Source of the DNA: Lachnoanaerobaculum saburreum DSM 3986
GTDB taxonomy: Bacteria > Bacillota > Clostridia > Lachnospirales > Lachnospiraceae
DNA length: 64,000 bases
Assembly: GCF_000185385.1 (NCBI RefSeq)
Contig: NZ_GL622296.1
Location: forward strand, 2,382,660-2,446,659
Reading direction: 5' to 3'
Shown: positions 57,583 to 64,000 of the stretch, piece by piece
Position numbering within the stretch: position 1 is the stretch's first letter
Layout of the letters: each line of letters begins with the position of its first letter
The notes under the pieces: model-generated
What the model saw: the letters and a program-made list of their open reading frames with translations, nothing else
The model's database searches: none
Told to the model about the DNA's origin: nothing
Program-made: the position numbers and the translations under genes

Positions 57583-58202
57583 TATGCATATACCTCCTCT
57601 ATAGTCTTAACAGCGTCCTTTGAAGCCACTACCGTATTGTACTTTAAGATATCATATACATTGATAGTCTTAGGTGAAGCAGCCTTAACACCATATATAT
57701 TTCTTACAGAAAGCACAGTGTTCTTCTCATTCTCGGCACATACAACAAGTGCCTTTTTAACATTTAAGTTATTCAAAGTCTGCTGCATCTTCTTTGTCTT
57801 AATCTCGCCCATTGAAAAGTCATCAACTACGATGAACTTGTTCTCAAGAACTCTGCTTGTAAGAGCACTCTTAAGAGCAATCCTCTTCTCTTTTTTATTT
57901 AAATTGATTGTGTAATCTCTTGGAGTAGGTGCAAATACAACACCGCCGCCCTTCCACTGTGGTGATCTGGTTGAACCCTGACGTGCATGTCCTGTACCCT
58001 TTTGCTTCCAAGGCTTTCTTCCGCCGCCACTGACTTCTGAACGGGTCTTTGCCTTTTGTGTTCCCTGACGCTTGTTTGCCAACTGTGCAACAACTGCCAT
58101 ATGAACTAAATGCTCGTTAACATTAACTCCGAACACAGCATCATTTAATTCTATACTACCTACTTCTTTTCCTTCAATATTAAATACTGATATATTAGCC
58201 AT
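57582..58202 (-). CDS. rplD: 50S ribosomal protein L4
   Basis: 206 residues: KTRSEVSGGGRKPWKQKGTGHARQGSTRSPQW is the extended loop lining the tunnel. L4 often represses its own operon by acting on the rpsJ leader or on transcription. Confidence 0.97.
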   Translation of the reverse strand: MANISVFNIEGKEVGSIELNDAVFGVNVNEHLVHMAVVAQLANKRQGTQKAKTRSEVSGGGRKPWKQKGTGHARQGSTRSPQWKGGGVVFAPTPRDYTINLNKKEKRIALKSALTSRVLENKFIVVDDFSMGEIKTKKMQQTLNNLNVKKALVVCAENEKNTVLSVRNIYGVKAASPKTINVYDILKYNTVVASKDAVKTIEEVYA

Positions 58203-58224
58203 TTGTGTTCCTCCTTTCTGTTAG

Positions 58225-58902
58225 TTATTTTTTCTTAACAGTCTCTTTTAATGTTATTAAAGCTTTCTTTGAACCCGGCATTGAACCTTTTACAAGAATA
58301 AGATTCCTGTCAGCATCAACTCTTACGATTTCAAGATTCTGTGTGGTCACTCTCTTAGCTCCCATATGTCCCGGCATTCCTTTGCCCTTAAATACATGGC
58401 TCGGATCTGAAGATGAACCGTTTGAACCCTGATGACGGTGGAACTTTGAACCATGACTCATAGGTCCTCTTGACTGTCCATGACGCTTTATAGCACCCTG
58501 GAAACCTTTTCCCTTTGATACAGCTGTTGCATCAACCTTATCTCCTGCAGCAAATATGTCAACTTTGATTTCAGCCTTCGGTGCATACTCGGATGCATTT
58601 TCAAATTTAAACTCTCTGATAAATCTTCCGGCTGTGAAAACTTCTCTCTTCTTATCGCCCTTTTCTACTACAGTCTTCTCAATTCCTGCCTTAGCAAGAT
58701 GACCTGCCTTAGCCTTGTTAACCAATTTTGTACGGATCTGTCCATATGCAACCTGAACAGAATTATATCCGTCATTCTCCTCTGTCTTAACCTGTGTAAC
58801 AACACATGGTCCGGCAAGAAGAACTGTTACAGGTATTAACACACCGTTCTCATCAAAAATCTGTGTCATACCTACTTTTCTAGCAAGTATTGCCTTCTTC
58901 AT
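58225..58902 (-). CDS. rplC: 50S ribosomal protein L3
   Basis: 225 residues: [28 protein letters not shown], the loop [24 protein letters not shown] and [21 protein letters not shown]. It reaches the peptidyl-transferase centre. Confidence 0.97.
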   Translation of the reverse strand: MKKAILARKVGMTQIFDENGVLIPVTVLLAGPCVVTQVKTEENDGYNSVQVAYGQIRTKLVNKAKAGHLAKAGIEKTVVEKGDKKREVFTAGRFIREFKFENASEYAPKAEIKVDIFAAGDKVDATAVSKGKGFQGAIKRHGQSRGPMSHGSKFHRHQGSNGSSSDPSHVFKGKGMPGHMGAKRVTTQNLEIVRVDADRNLILVKGSMPGSKKALITLKETVKKK

Positions 58903-58930
58903 TATATACCTCCTGGTTTATTCTACAGCG

Positions 58931-58974
58931 GAGCACTTAGTGCTCATCCTAGAGCAGGATTAACGCTTATAGCG
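58931..58974. repeat. Three small hairpins in the rpsJ-rplC gap
   Basis: Three inverted repeats follow one another: GAGCACTTAGTGCTC (58931-58945), ATCCTAGAGCAGGAT (58946-58960) and CGCTTATAGCG (58964-58974). They fill most of the 74-base spacer and have no T-run. Confidence 0.5.
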
Positions 58975-58976
58975 GA

Positions 58977-59294
58977 TTATCTACTCTTCATTTTGATGTC
59001 AATATTTACACCAGCCGGCATTTCCAATCTGGAAAGTGCATCCACAGTCTTCTGTGACGGTGCAATGACATCAATCAGTCTCTTGTGAGTTCTCTGCTCG
59101 AACTGCTCACGAGAGTCTTTGTACTTATGTACAGCTCTAAGGATAGTTACCACTTCCTTCTTTGTCGGTAGTGGAACAGGTCCTGAAACAGCTGCTCCTG
59201 TCTTCTTTACAGTATCAACAATTCTTGCAGCACAGCTGTCAACCAATTGGTGATCATAAGCTTTTAATGTGATTCTCATTACCTGATTTGCCAT
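58977..59294 (-). CDS. rpsJ: 30S ribosomal protein S10
   Basis: The ATG at 59294 ([19 protein letters not shown]) follows AAGGAGG; the longer upstream reading is excluded. 105 residues: [57 protein letters not shown]. First gene of the operon. S10 is also the NusE antitermination factor. Confidence 0.97.
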   Translation of the reverse strand: MANQVMRITLKAYDHQLVDSCAARIVDTVKKTGAAVSGPVPLPTKKEVVTILRAVHKYKDSREQFEQRTHKRLIDVIAPSQKTVDALSRLEMPAGVNIDIKMKSR

Positions 59295-59510
59295 AAAAAA
59301 AGCCGCCTCCTTTTCAATCTTTATAAAAGAAATTGACAAGCGGTGACTGTACACTCTTCCGTGCGTGTCATAAAAATAAAAGCACGAAATTACTCAATAT
59401 GAGATGCTGTTTGTACAGTGACTTGTCGCCAGTTTTTGCAACATGACCTTCGCTCCACATAAAACCCGATAAACGGCAACCTATGCTTCTTAGCTATCAA
59501 TGTCACAGCT
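59295..59510 (-). promoter_or_regulatory. Structured leader of the ribosomal protein operon
   Basis: The rpsJ mRNA leader is about 215 bases long. It holds a long-range stem between 59335-59352 and 59413-59427 (GACAAG plus ACTGTAC arms with a three-base bulge and one mismatch), and a nested hairpin CGTGC/GCACG (59360-59364 and 59382-59386). It may be the target of L4 or another autoregulator. Confidence 0.5.
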
Positions 59511-59515
59511 GTTCT

Positions 59516-59544
59516 AGGATAGCACAGATAAAAAGTAAATGCAA
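59516..59544 (-). promoter_or_regulatory. Sigma-A promoter of the ribosomal protein operon
   Basis: On the minus strand TTGCAT (59544-59539) and TATCCT (59521-59516) are separated by exactly 17 bases. Transcription would begin near 59509. Confidence 0.7.
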
Positions 59545-59553
59545 GCACTTTTT

Positions 59554-60096
59554 TTATTTTATTTTATGTTTGTACTGCTCCAAAAACTTGAGTATAGCAA
59601 ATGCCATAAAACTGTTTATAGGCAGAAGAATTATATTCTTCAACGCTCTCATAGGCAAAATTGCAATAAAAGCCTTTCCATATAATACATTCAGCCAAAG
59701 TGTACCGAGAAAAATATTGCAAATCAGACTTACAAAGAACTCTGCCGCAAAAATCCTCTTTATACTCACTTGTTTCTTATATAATATACTTCCATAAACA
59801 AAGCCGGCAATAACGGCATTTAAAGTAAATCCCGGAAAAAAAGGACCTGTAGGCTTAATCGCATACTTCACAACATCCGTTACAGCTCCAAAAATAGAAC
59901 CTACAATAGGGCCGAACAAATACCCTACACTGACAGTAGTCAAAGAGGAAAAACCGATTTTCAAAAAATTTCCGATAGGAACTGTAAAAGCTCCCAGTAT
60001 AATTGATAAAGCCACAAACATAGCAACAGTTGTGATAGTCCTTACCTTCTTAAGTTCTCTATATGAGAATAAAAAAATATCTTTAATACTTGTCAT
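59554..60096 (-). CDS. folT: ECF transporter S component, folate type
   Basis: This 180-residue protein has six hydrophobic segments and a short N-terminal extension. VAMFVALSIILGAFTVPIGNFLKIGFSSLT and GPIVGSIFGAVTDVVKYAIKPTGPFFPGFTLNA match the FolT group of ECF substrate-binding subunits, which bind folate and dock to a shared EcfA/T module encoded elsewhere. It begins two bases after the malic enzyme stop and is probably cotranscribed. Other vitamin substrates remain possible. Confidence 0.8.
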   Translation of the reverse strand: MTSIKDIFLFSYRELKKVRTITTVAMFVALSIILGAFTVPIGNFLKIGFSSLTTVSVGYLFGPIVGSIFGAVTDVVKYAIKPTGPFFPGFTLNAVIAGFVYGSILYKKQVSIKRIFAAEFFVSLICNIFLGTLWLNVLYGKAFIAILPMRALKNIILLPINSFMAFAILKFLEQYKHKIK

Positions 60097-60098
60097 AA

Positions 60099-61274
60099 TT
60101 ATTTCCTGACACTCCCACTTTCTATGGCCGCTCTTGCTACCGCATCCGCTACCGCCTTGGCTACACTCTTATCAAGTGCGGAAGGTATTATATTTTCAGG
60201 ATTCAAATCTTCAGGCTTTATATACTCCGCGATAGCCTTGGCCGCAGCCTTTTTCATAGTATAATTTATATCCCTTGCATGTGCATCCAATGCTCCCCTG
60301 AATATCCCTGGGAATGCAAGTACATTATTTATCTGATTCGGTCTGTCACTCCTGCCTGTACCCATTACAGCCACTCCCGCCTCTATAGCCTCATCATAGG
60401 ATATCTCAGGATTCGGATTGGCCATAGCAAATACTATCGGGTCCTTTGCCATAGTCTTTATCATATCCTTTGTCAGTATATTTGCTGCCGATACTCCTAT
60501 AAATACATCCGCTCCTGCAAGTGTATCGGCAAGGTTTCCTCTCATATCATTAAGGTTTGTTACAGTGCATAGCCATTTTTTATGATCCTTTATCCCCTCA
60601 GCCCTGTCCTTGTATAAAATGCCGTATTCATCACAGGCTGTTATATTTTTTACTCCCGATTCCAAAAGCATCTTTATAATAGCCGTACCTGCACTGCCCG
60701 GTCCGTTAAGCACCACCTTTATCTCATCCATCTTCTTATCTACAAGTTTAAGTGCATTGATAAGTGCCGCCGTAACCACTATTGCAATACCATGTTGATC
60801 GTCATGAAATACAGGTATCTCAAGTTCTTTTTCAAGTCTCTCTTCTATTTCAAAGCATTTCGGTGAGGCTATATCTTCCAAATTGATACCTCCAAAGCAT
60901 GGTGCGATATTTTTTACAGTCTTTATGATTTCCTCCGTATCCTTAGTATCAAGGCATATAGGGAATGCATCCACATCACCGAACTCCTTAAACAGTATCG
61001 CCTTACCCTCCATTACAGGCATTGCAGCCTTGGCTCCGATATCTCCAAGCCCCAGCACCGCCGTACCGTCCGATACCACCGCTACCAGATTTTTCTTGGC
61101 TGTATACTTCCACACATTTTCAGGATCACTTGCTATCTCTTTACAAGGAGCTGCCACTCCCGGTGTATATGCGGTACTCAAATCATCTCTGTTATTTATC
61201 TTTATCTTACTTGCAACAGCGATTTTACCGCCGTTTTTTTCATGCAATTTTAATGCTTCTTTACTATAGTCCAT
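60099..61274 (-). CDS. NAD(P)-dependent malic enzyme (malate dehydrogenase, decarboxylating)
   Basis: The ATG at 61274 (MDYSKEALKLHEKNGGKI), preceded by AAAGGTGG, replaces the longer frame. The 391-residue enzyme converts malate to pyruvate and CO2. Family blocks are LSTAYTPGVAAPCKEIA (catalytic Tyr), AVVSDGTAVLGLGDIGAKAAMPVMEGK (catalytic Lys), VFHDDQHGIAIVVTAALINA (metal-binding Asp pair), the Rossmann loop VVLNGPGSAGTA and AMANPNPEIS. The length matches the short bacterial class. Confidence 0.95.
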   Translation of the reverse strand: MDYSKEALKLHEKNGGKIAVASKIKINNRDDLSTAYTPGVAAPCKEIASDPENVWKYTAKKNLVAVVSDGTAVLGLGDIGAKAAMPVMEGKAILFKEFGDVDAFPICLDTKDTEEIIKTVKNIAPCFGGINLEDIASPKCFEIEERLEKELEIPVFHDDQHGIAIVVTAALINALKLVDKKMDEIKVVLNGPGSAGTAIIKMLLESGVKNITACDEYGILYKDRAEGIKDHKKWLCTVTNLNDMRGNLADTLAGADVFIGVSAANILTKDMIKTMAKDPIVFAMANPNPEISYDEAIEAGVAVMGTGRSDRPNQINNVLAFPGIFRGALDAHARDINYTMKKAAAKAIAEYIKPEDLNPENIIPSALDKSVAKAVADAVARAAIESGSVRK

Positions 61275-61345
61275 ATTACCACCTTTATAAAAAATTACAA
61301 AAATTCTTTGATGTATTCTAGCATAAAAGAAAATACTTTTCCACA

Positions 61346-61374
61346 CAAAAAGGCTGTATGAAATCTCATACAGC
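61346..61374 (-). terminator. Terminator after tRNA-Leu
   Basis: The stem GCTGTATG / CATACAGC (61353-61360 and 61367-61374), followed leftwards by T5, lies just past the 3' end of the tRNA. Confidence 0.8.
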
Positions 61375-61378
61375 TAAA

Positions 61379-61461
61379 TGCCGGTGGCGAGACTCGAACT
61401 CGCACACCCTTTCGAATAACAGATTTTGAGTCTGTCGCGTCTGCCATTCCGCCACACCGGC
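61379..61461 (-). tRNA. tRNA-Leu (anticodon CAA)
   Basis: An 83-base cloverleaf can be folded. The acceptor stem is GCCGGTG/CACCGGC with A as discriminator; the D-arm contains GGAATGGCAGACGC; the anticodon stem is CAGA/TCTG with loop CTCAAAA, so the anticodon is CAA (codon UUG). A long variable arm and the T-arm with GTTCGAGTC follow. CCA is not encoded. Confidence 0.95.
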
Positions 61462-61575
61462 TCACTACCTGACAATATTAGCATAACGGCAGGATATTTG
61501 CAAGCGGTTTTTATACAGGTTTGACGGTGAATTTTTATACTGGTCAGATGATTTGGAATAAATATAAGTTAGTGT

Positions 61576-63282
61576 TTATCCTTTTACAACCAACCCTCTA
61601 TATCTGCTGATAGCCGCAAAAACTTCCTGTTTTCTTGGCATCGCAAGATTACCGGGATGACCTGTATATGGTGATATAGAATCCAATCCTGATTTTTCAA
61701 TATGTCTGTACATCTGATCCAGTGACTGTTCAATTGTCTTCTTTTCATCAATCACTTTATTCTTTAAAAAACCGATCATAACGGCGATACAGTTTGTCTG
61801 ACTTTCATCAACAAGCTGCTCCAGCCCTGAAATATCTATATTGTTCCATCCATATAAAATAGTGTATTTGCCTTTGGCTTTCAGGCGATCTTCTTTACCT
61901 GACAAAGAGAATCCTTTTTTCAAAGGAACACGATGTGTTACTTTGCCAAAAACATTATCTGATAAAAATTCTCTTTTATATCCGTCGGTAGACGCTATCT
62001 CCTTTGCTCTCTCGGTGACATCCTTTGGAATATACTCATCCATCATTATAACTCTGTCGGCAACATCAAAGTAATCTCCGCAACCTCCCACTATTAGTAT
62101 GGTGGAAACTCCCAAATCTTTGTATAAAGGTTTTACTTTATCAATAAAAGGTGTTATAGGCTCTTTTTCTCTTGCAATCAGCTTTTGCATACGACCGTCA
62201 CATATCATAAAATTGGTGGCGGAAGTATCTTCATCAATCAAGATAAGTGAAGTTCCGGATTCTAAAGCTTCCATTACATTTGCCGCCTGTGATGTGCTTC
62301 CGCTGGCATTTTCCGTAGAAAATAAATGTGTATCCTTATTTCCCGGCAGATTATTTATAAAAGCACTTATATTTACTTTTTCGACATTTCTTCCATCCTC
62401 TGCACGAATCTTGACCGCATCAAAACATGTAATCACCATTTCACGCCCGTCACCTGAAATATGATTATATACTCCGCGTTCAAGTGCTTTCAGTAGAGTT
62501 GACTTACCATGATAGCCTCCGCCTACAATCAATGTAATGCCCTTTTCAATTCCCATCCCGGATATATGCTTTCCGCTTGGAAGATCCATATCTGTTTCAA
62601 AACTTTTTGGACTGCAAAAAGGAATACCGTCACGCAAAGGCTTATCTGAAACACCGCTCTCACGCGGCAAAACAGATCCGTTGGCAACAAATGCAACCAA
62701 ATTTCTTCGCTTTAATTCTTCCCTTATATACTCTTGGTCGATCATTAAAGAAATTTGATTTTTCAATTCATTATGATCAATATTTTCATACAATAATGCC
62801 GCATCTACAATTTTTTCAAGAGTTTGTGAAAAAATCCGATTAGCCTCTTTTCCTAAAACGCGTCTGCCGGCTGCCGGAAGCCCTATCTCAAATCTTACCT
62901 CAACTCTGTTGTCCTTAATCAAAACGGAAGTTCTCTCCAACATCTCCTGTCCGCATCTGTCAATTACAATCATACCGCTACCACCTGTAGCATTTATTTT
63001 CTGACTGTAAATTTCAGCTTTTTTATAAAACTCCCTTGTTAAAAAATCCGAAACGGCAATAATTTTACTTTTTGAATCAAGTAGTTCATCAGGGATACCT
63101 GTTACTTTCCTGTTCATAATAATCCGCACTTTTGACGGCGGTGCATACGGGTCAACTTGTACATGGTCAATGGAAAGAATATATTTCCCGAAGTTGTACT
63201 CTCCCTTTATAGATTTATATGCACCATATCCCTGACCGTTTATTGAAAATAATAACTGCTCCAGTTCCTGTCTACTTTTCAA
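61576..63282 (-). CDS. COG3044-type ABC-class ATPase of unknown function
   Basis: This 568-residue protein fits the 'predicted ATPase of the ABC class' family. The N-terminus (about residues 1-190) carries INGQGYGAYKSIKGEYNF and GSGMIVIDRCGQEML. A P-loop GGGYHGKSTLLKALERGVYNH lies near residue 255, Walker B is in LILIDEDTSATNFMICDGRM near 350, and a C-terminal region has ILVGGCGDYFDVADRVIMM. It lacks membrane segments and a normal ABC signature. The biological role is unknown. It is read with the PadR gene, 15 bases upstream. Confidence 0.8.
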   Translation of the reverse strand: MKSRQELEQLLFSINGQGYGAYKSIKGEYNFGKYILSIDHVQVDPYAPPSKVRIIMNRKVTGIPDELLDSKSKIIAVSDFLTREFYKKAEIYSQKINATGGSGMIVIDRCGQEMLERTSVLIKDNRVEVRFEIGLPAAGRRVLGKEANRIFSQTLEKIVDAALLYENIDHNELKNQISLMIDQEYIREELKRRNLVAFVANGSVLPRESGVSDKPLRDGIPFCSPKSFETDMDLPSGKHISGMGIEKGITLIVGGGYHGKSTLLKALERGVYNHISGDGREMVITCFDAVKIRAEDGRNVEKVNISAFINNLPGNKDTHLFSTENASGSTSQAANVMEALESGTSLILIDEDTSATNFMICDGRMQKLIAREKEPITPFIDKVKPLYKDLGVSTILIVGGCGDYFDVADRVIMMDEYIPKDVTERAKEIASTDGYKREFLSDNVFGKVTHRVPLKKGFSLSGKEDRLKAKGKYTILYGWNNIDISGLEQLVDESQTNCIAVMIGFLKNKVIDEKKTIEQSLDQMYRHIEKSGLDSISPYTGHPGNLAMPRKQEVFAAISRYRGLVVKG

Positions 63283-63297
63283 ATGTATACCTCCATA

Positions 63298-63831
63298 TCA
63301 TGTTTCCAAACATTCTAATACTTTTTTTATAAAATCCTGCTGTTGCCTAATCATTGCAAACATATTATCAAAAACCAACTTTACCATAGGCGCAACATCA
63401 TTATTCATTGCTTCACACTTTTCTTTCCAGCCTTTCATAACAGATTCATATTCAATATCAAGCCTTTTAAGTTGACTTTCCAAGGCAGTATAAACCTCAC
63501 CGGATGTCAGCTTATCACATAATGATATCCCGGCATATAAAGATGACGGATAAGAAAGAGAAAACTCCGTCAAAGAATCATAAATTAATGTTCTCAAATA
63601 TTTTTTCCCTTTTTGAGTAATACTATAAGTTACTCTCGGTCTGTATTGTGCCTGTTCCATATCCGTTACACAGATATACCCGTTCTTTTCAAGCTTTTTT
63701 AAAGCATAATAAATAGAACCTATAAGCACTCCTCCCCATCTTTTTGCATCCATTGTTTGTAACATCTGCTTTATATCATAACCTGACATAGGTTCGTTAT
63801 CCAGCAACCAAAGCACCAATAAACGTATCAC
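63298..63831 (-). CDS. PadR-family transcriptional regulator
   Basis: The GTG at 63831 (VIRLLVLWLLDNEPMSG) follows GGAGGTGG and gives 177 residues. The winged helix-turn-helix is LLDNEPMSGYDIKQML and SIYYALKKLEKNGYI, followed by VTYSITQKGKKYLRTL; a C-terminal coiled-coil domain follows. PadR proteins usually repress their own operon and release it on binding a small molecule; here the operon is the COG3044-type ATPase. Confidence 0.85.
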   Translation of the reverse strand: MIRLLVLWLLDNEPMSGYDIKQMLQTMDAKRWGGVLIGSIYYALKKLEKNGYICVTDMEQAQYRPRVTYSITQKGKKYLRTLIYDSLTEFSLSYPSSLYAGISLCDKLTSGEVYTALESQLKRLDIEYESVMKGWKEKCEAMNNDVAPMVKLVFDNMFAMIRQQQDFIKKVLECLET

Positions 63832-63915
63832 AAATCCACCTCCATATTCAACATTGAATATAATACAACGAATATTTTTATATGTCAATATATAACACTT
63901 CCACCTATTAAAAAA

Positions 63916-63954
63916 GCTATTATGAATTTTTCACTAATCCAAATCCATAATAGC
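63916..63954. terminator. Hairpin upstream of the PadR gene
   Basis: GCTATTATG (63916-63924) pairs with CATAATAGC (63946-63954). A run of five A precedes it on the plus strand, so it could terminate a leftward transcript arriving from beyond the window edge. The last 45 bases hold nothing recognisable. Confidence 0.55.
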
Positions 63955-64000
63955 TCTAATATTTTATTTATATTTAAGAAGTTACAGCTTTTTAAAAGTT

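Overview
The window looks like a chromosome segment of a low-GC anaerobic clostridium, most likely of the Lachnospiraceae. The grounds are the AT-rich DNA with strong AGGAGG ribosome sites, the clostridial S10-spc-alpha operon with adk, map and a KOW-domain gene inside it, an enlarged L17, a zinc-type S14, L36 and Adk, and anaerobe genes (HydEFG maturases, hybrid cluster protein, cobalamin adenosyltransferase). The species is not determined by what I can see. There are no rRNA genes, CRISPR arrays, phage genes or insertion sequences, and one tRNA (Leu, CAA).

Layout. 1-1900: a gene start cut by the window edge, an FlK-like thioesterase and a secreted protein. 2165-10105: a type I restriction-modification locus transcribed leftwards, hsdM - rhuM remnant - hsdS - out-of-frame third specificity half - Panacea-domain antitoxin - PemK/MazF-like toxin candidate - hsdR. 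The hsdS gene ends in a (GCGT)9 tract and contains a 12-bp spacer repeat. 10157-14600: an AraC regulator divergent from a siderophore-iron uptake operon (permease, ATPase, binding lipoprotein, esterase). 14664-20568: an orphan antitoxin, then hybrid cluster protein, a Crp/Fnr regulator, an ABC-type ATPase, a HypB/CobW-like GTPase and a binding protein; Hcp, the ATPase and the binding protein appear to share a DUF1858-like domain. 20750-23806: a gudD remnant, an aldo/keto reductase divergent from a LysR regulator, and an EamA fragment. 23926-31169: a catabolic cluster (Ldh_2 dehydrogenase, HExxH protein, HyuA-like protein, transporter) next to two divergent GntR regulators with shared TTGTTTACAA sites. 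31339-34530: a DUF697 protein, an antiporter gene broken by an in-frame TAG, and corrinoid adenosyltransferase.

34832-41750: a TetR regulator, then the [FeFe]-hydrogenase maturation operon (TM1266-like regulator, hydE, hydG, hydF), read leftwards from a clear promoter through a leader with an attenuator-like terminator; hydE is split by a frameshift at an A8 run. Upstream lies an ECF sigma factor / RsgI-like anti-sigma pair. 41826-43115: a MATE transporter. 43238-59294: the ribosomal protein operon in canonical order, rpsJ to rplQ, all on the minus strand. 59554-61274: malic enzyme and an ECF transporter S component; then tRNA-Leu, a COG3044-type ATPase and a PadR regulator.

The best candidates for unusual biology are the phase-variable specificity gene with an embedded toxin-antitoxin pair, the DUF1858-linked Hcp neighbourhood, and the unidentified leader RNA plus slippery frameshift of the hyd operon. 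Family assignments come from recognising motifs by eye; no database search was run.
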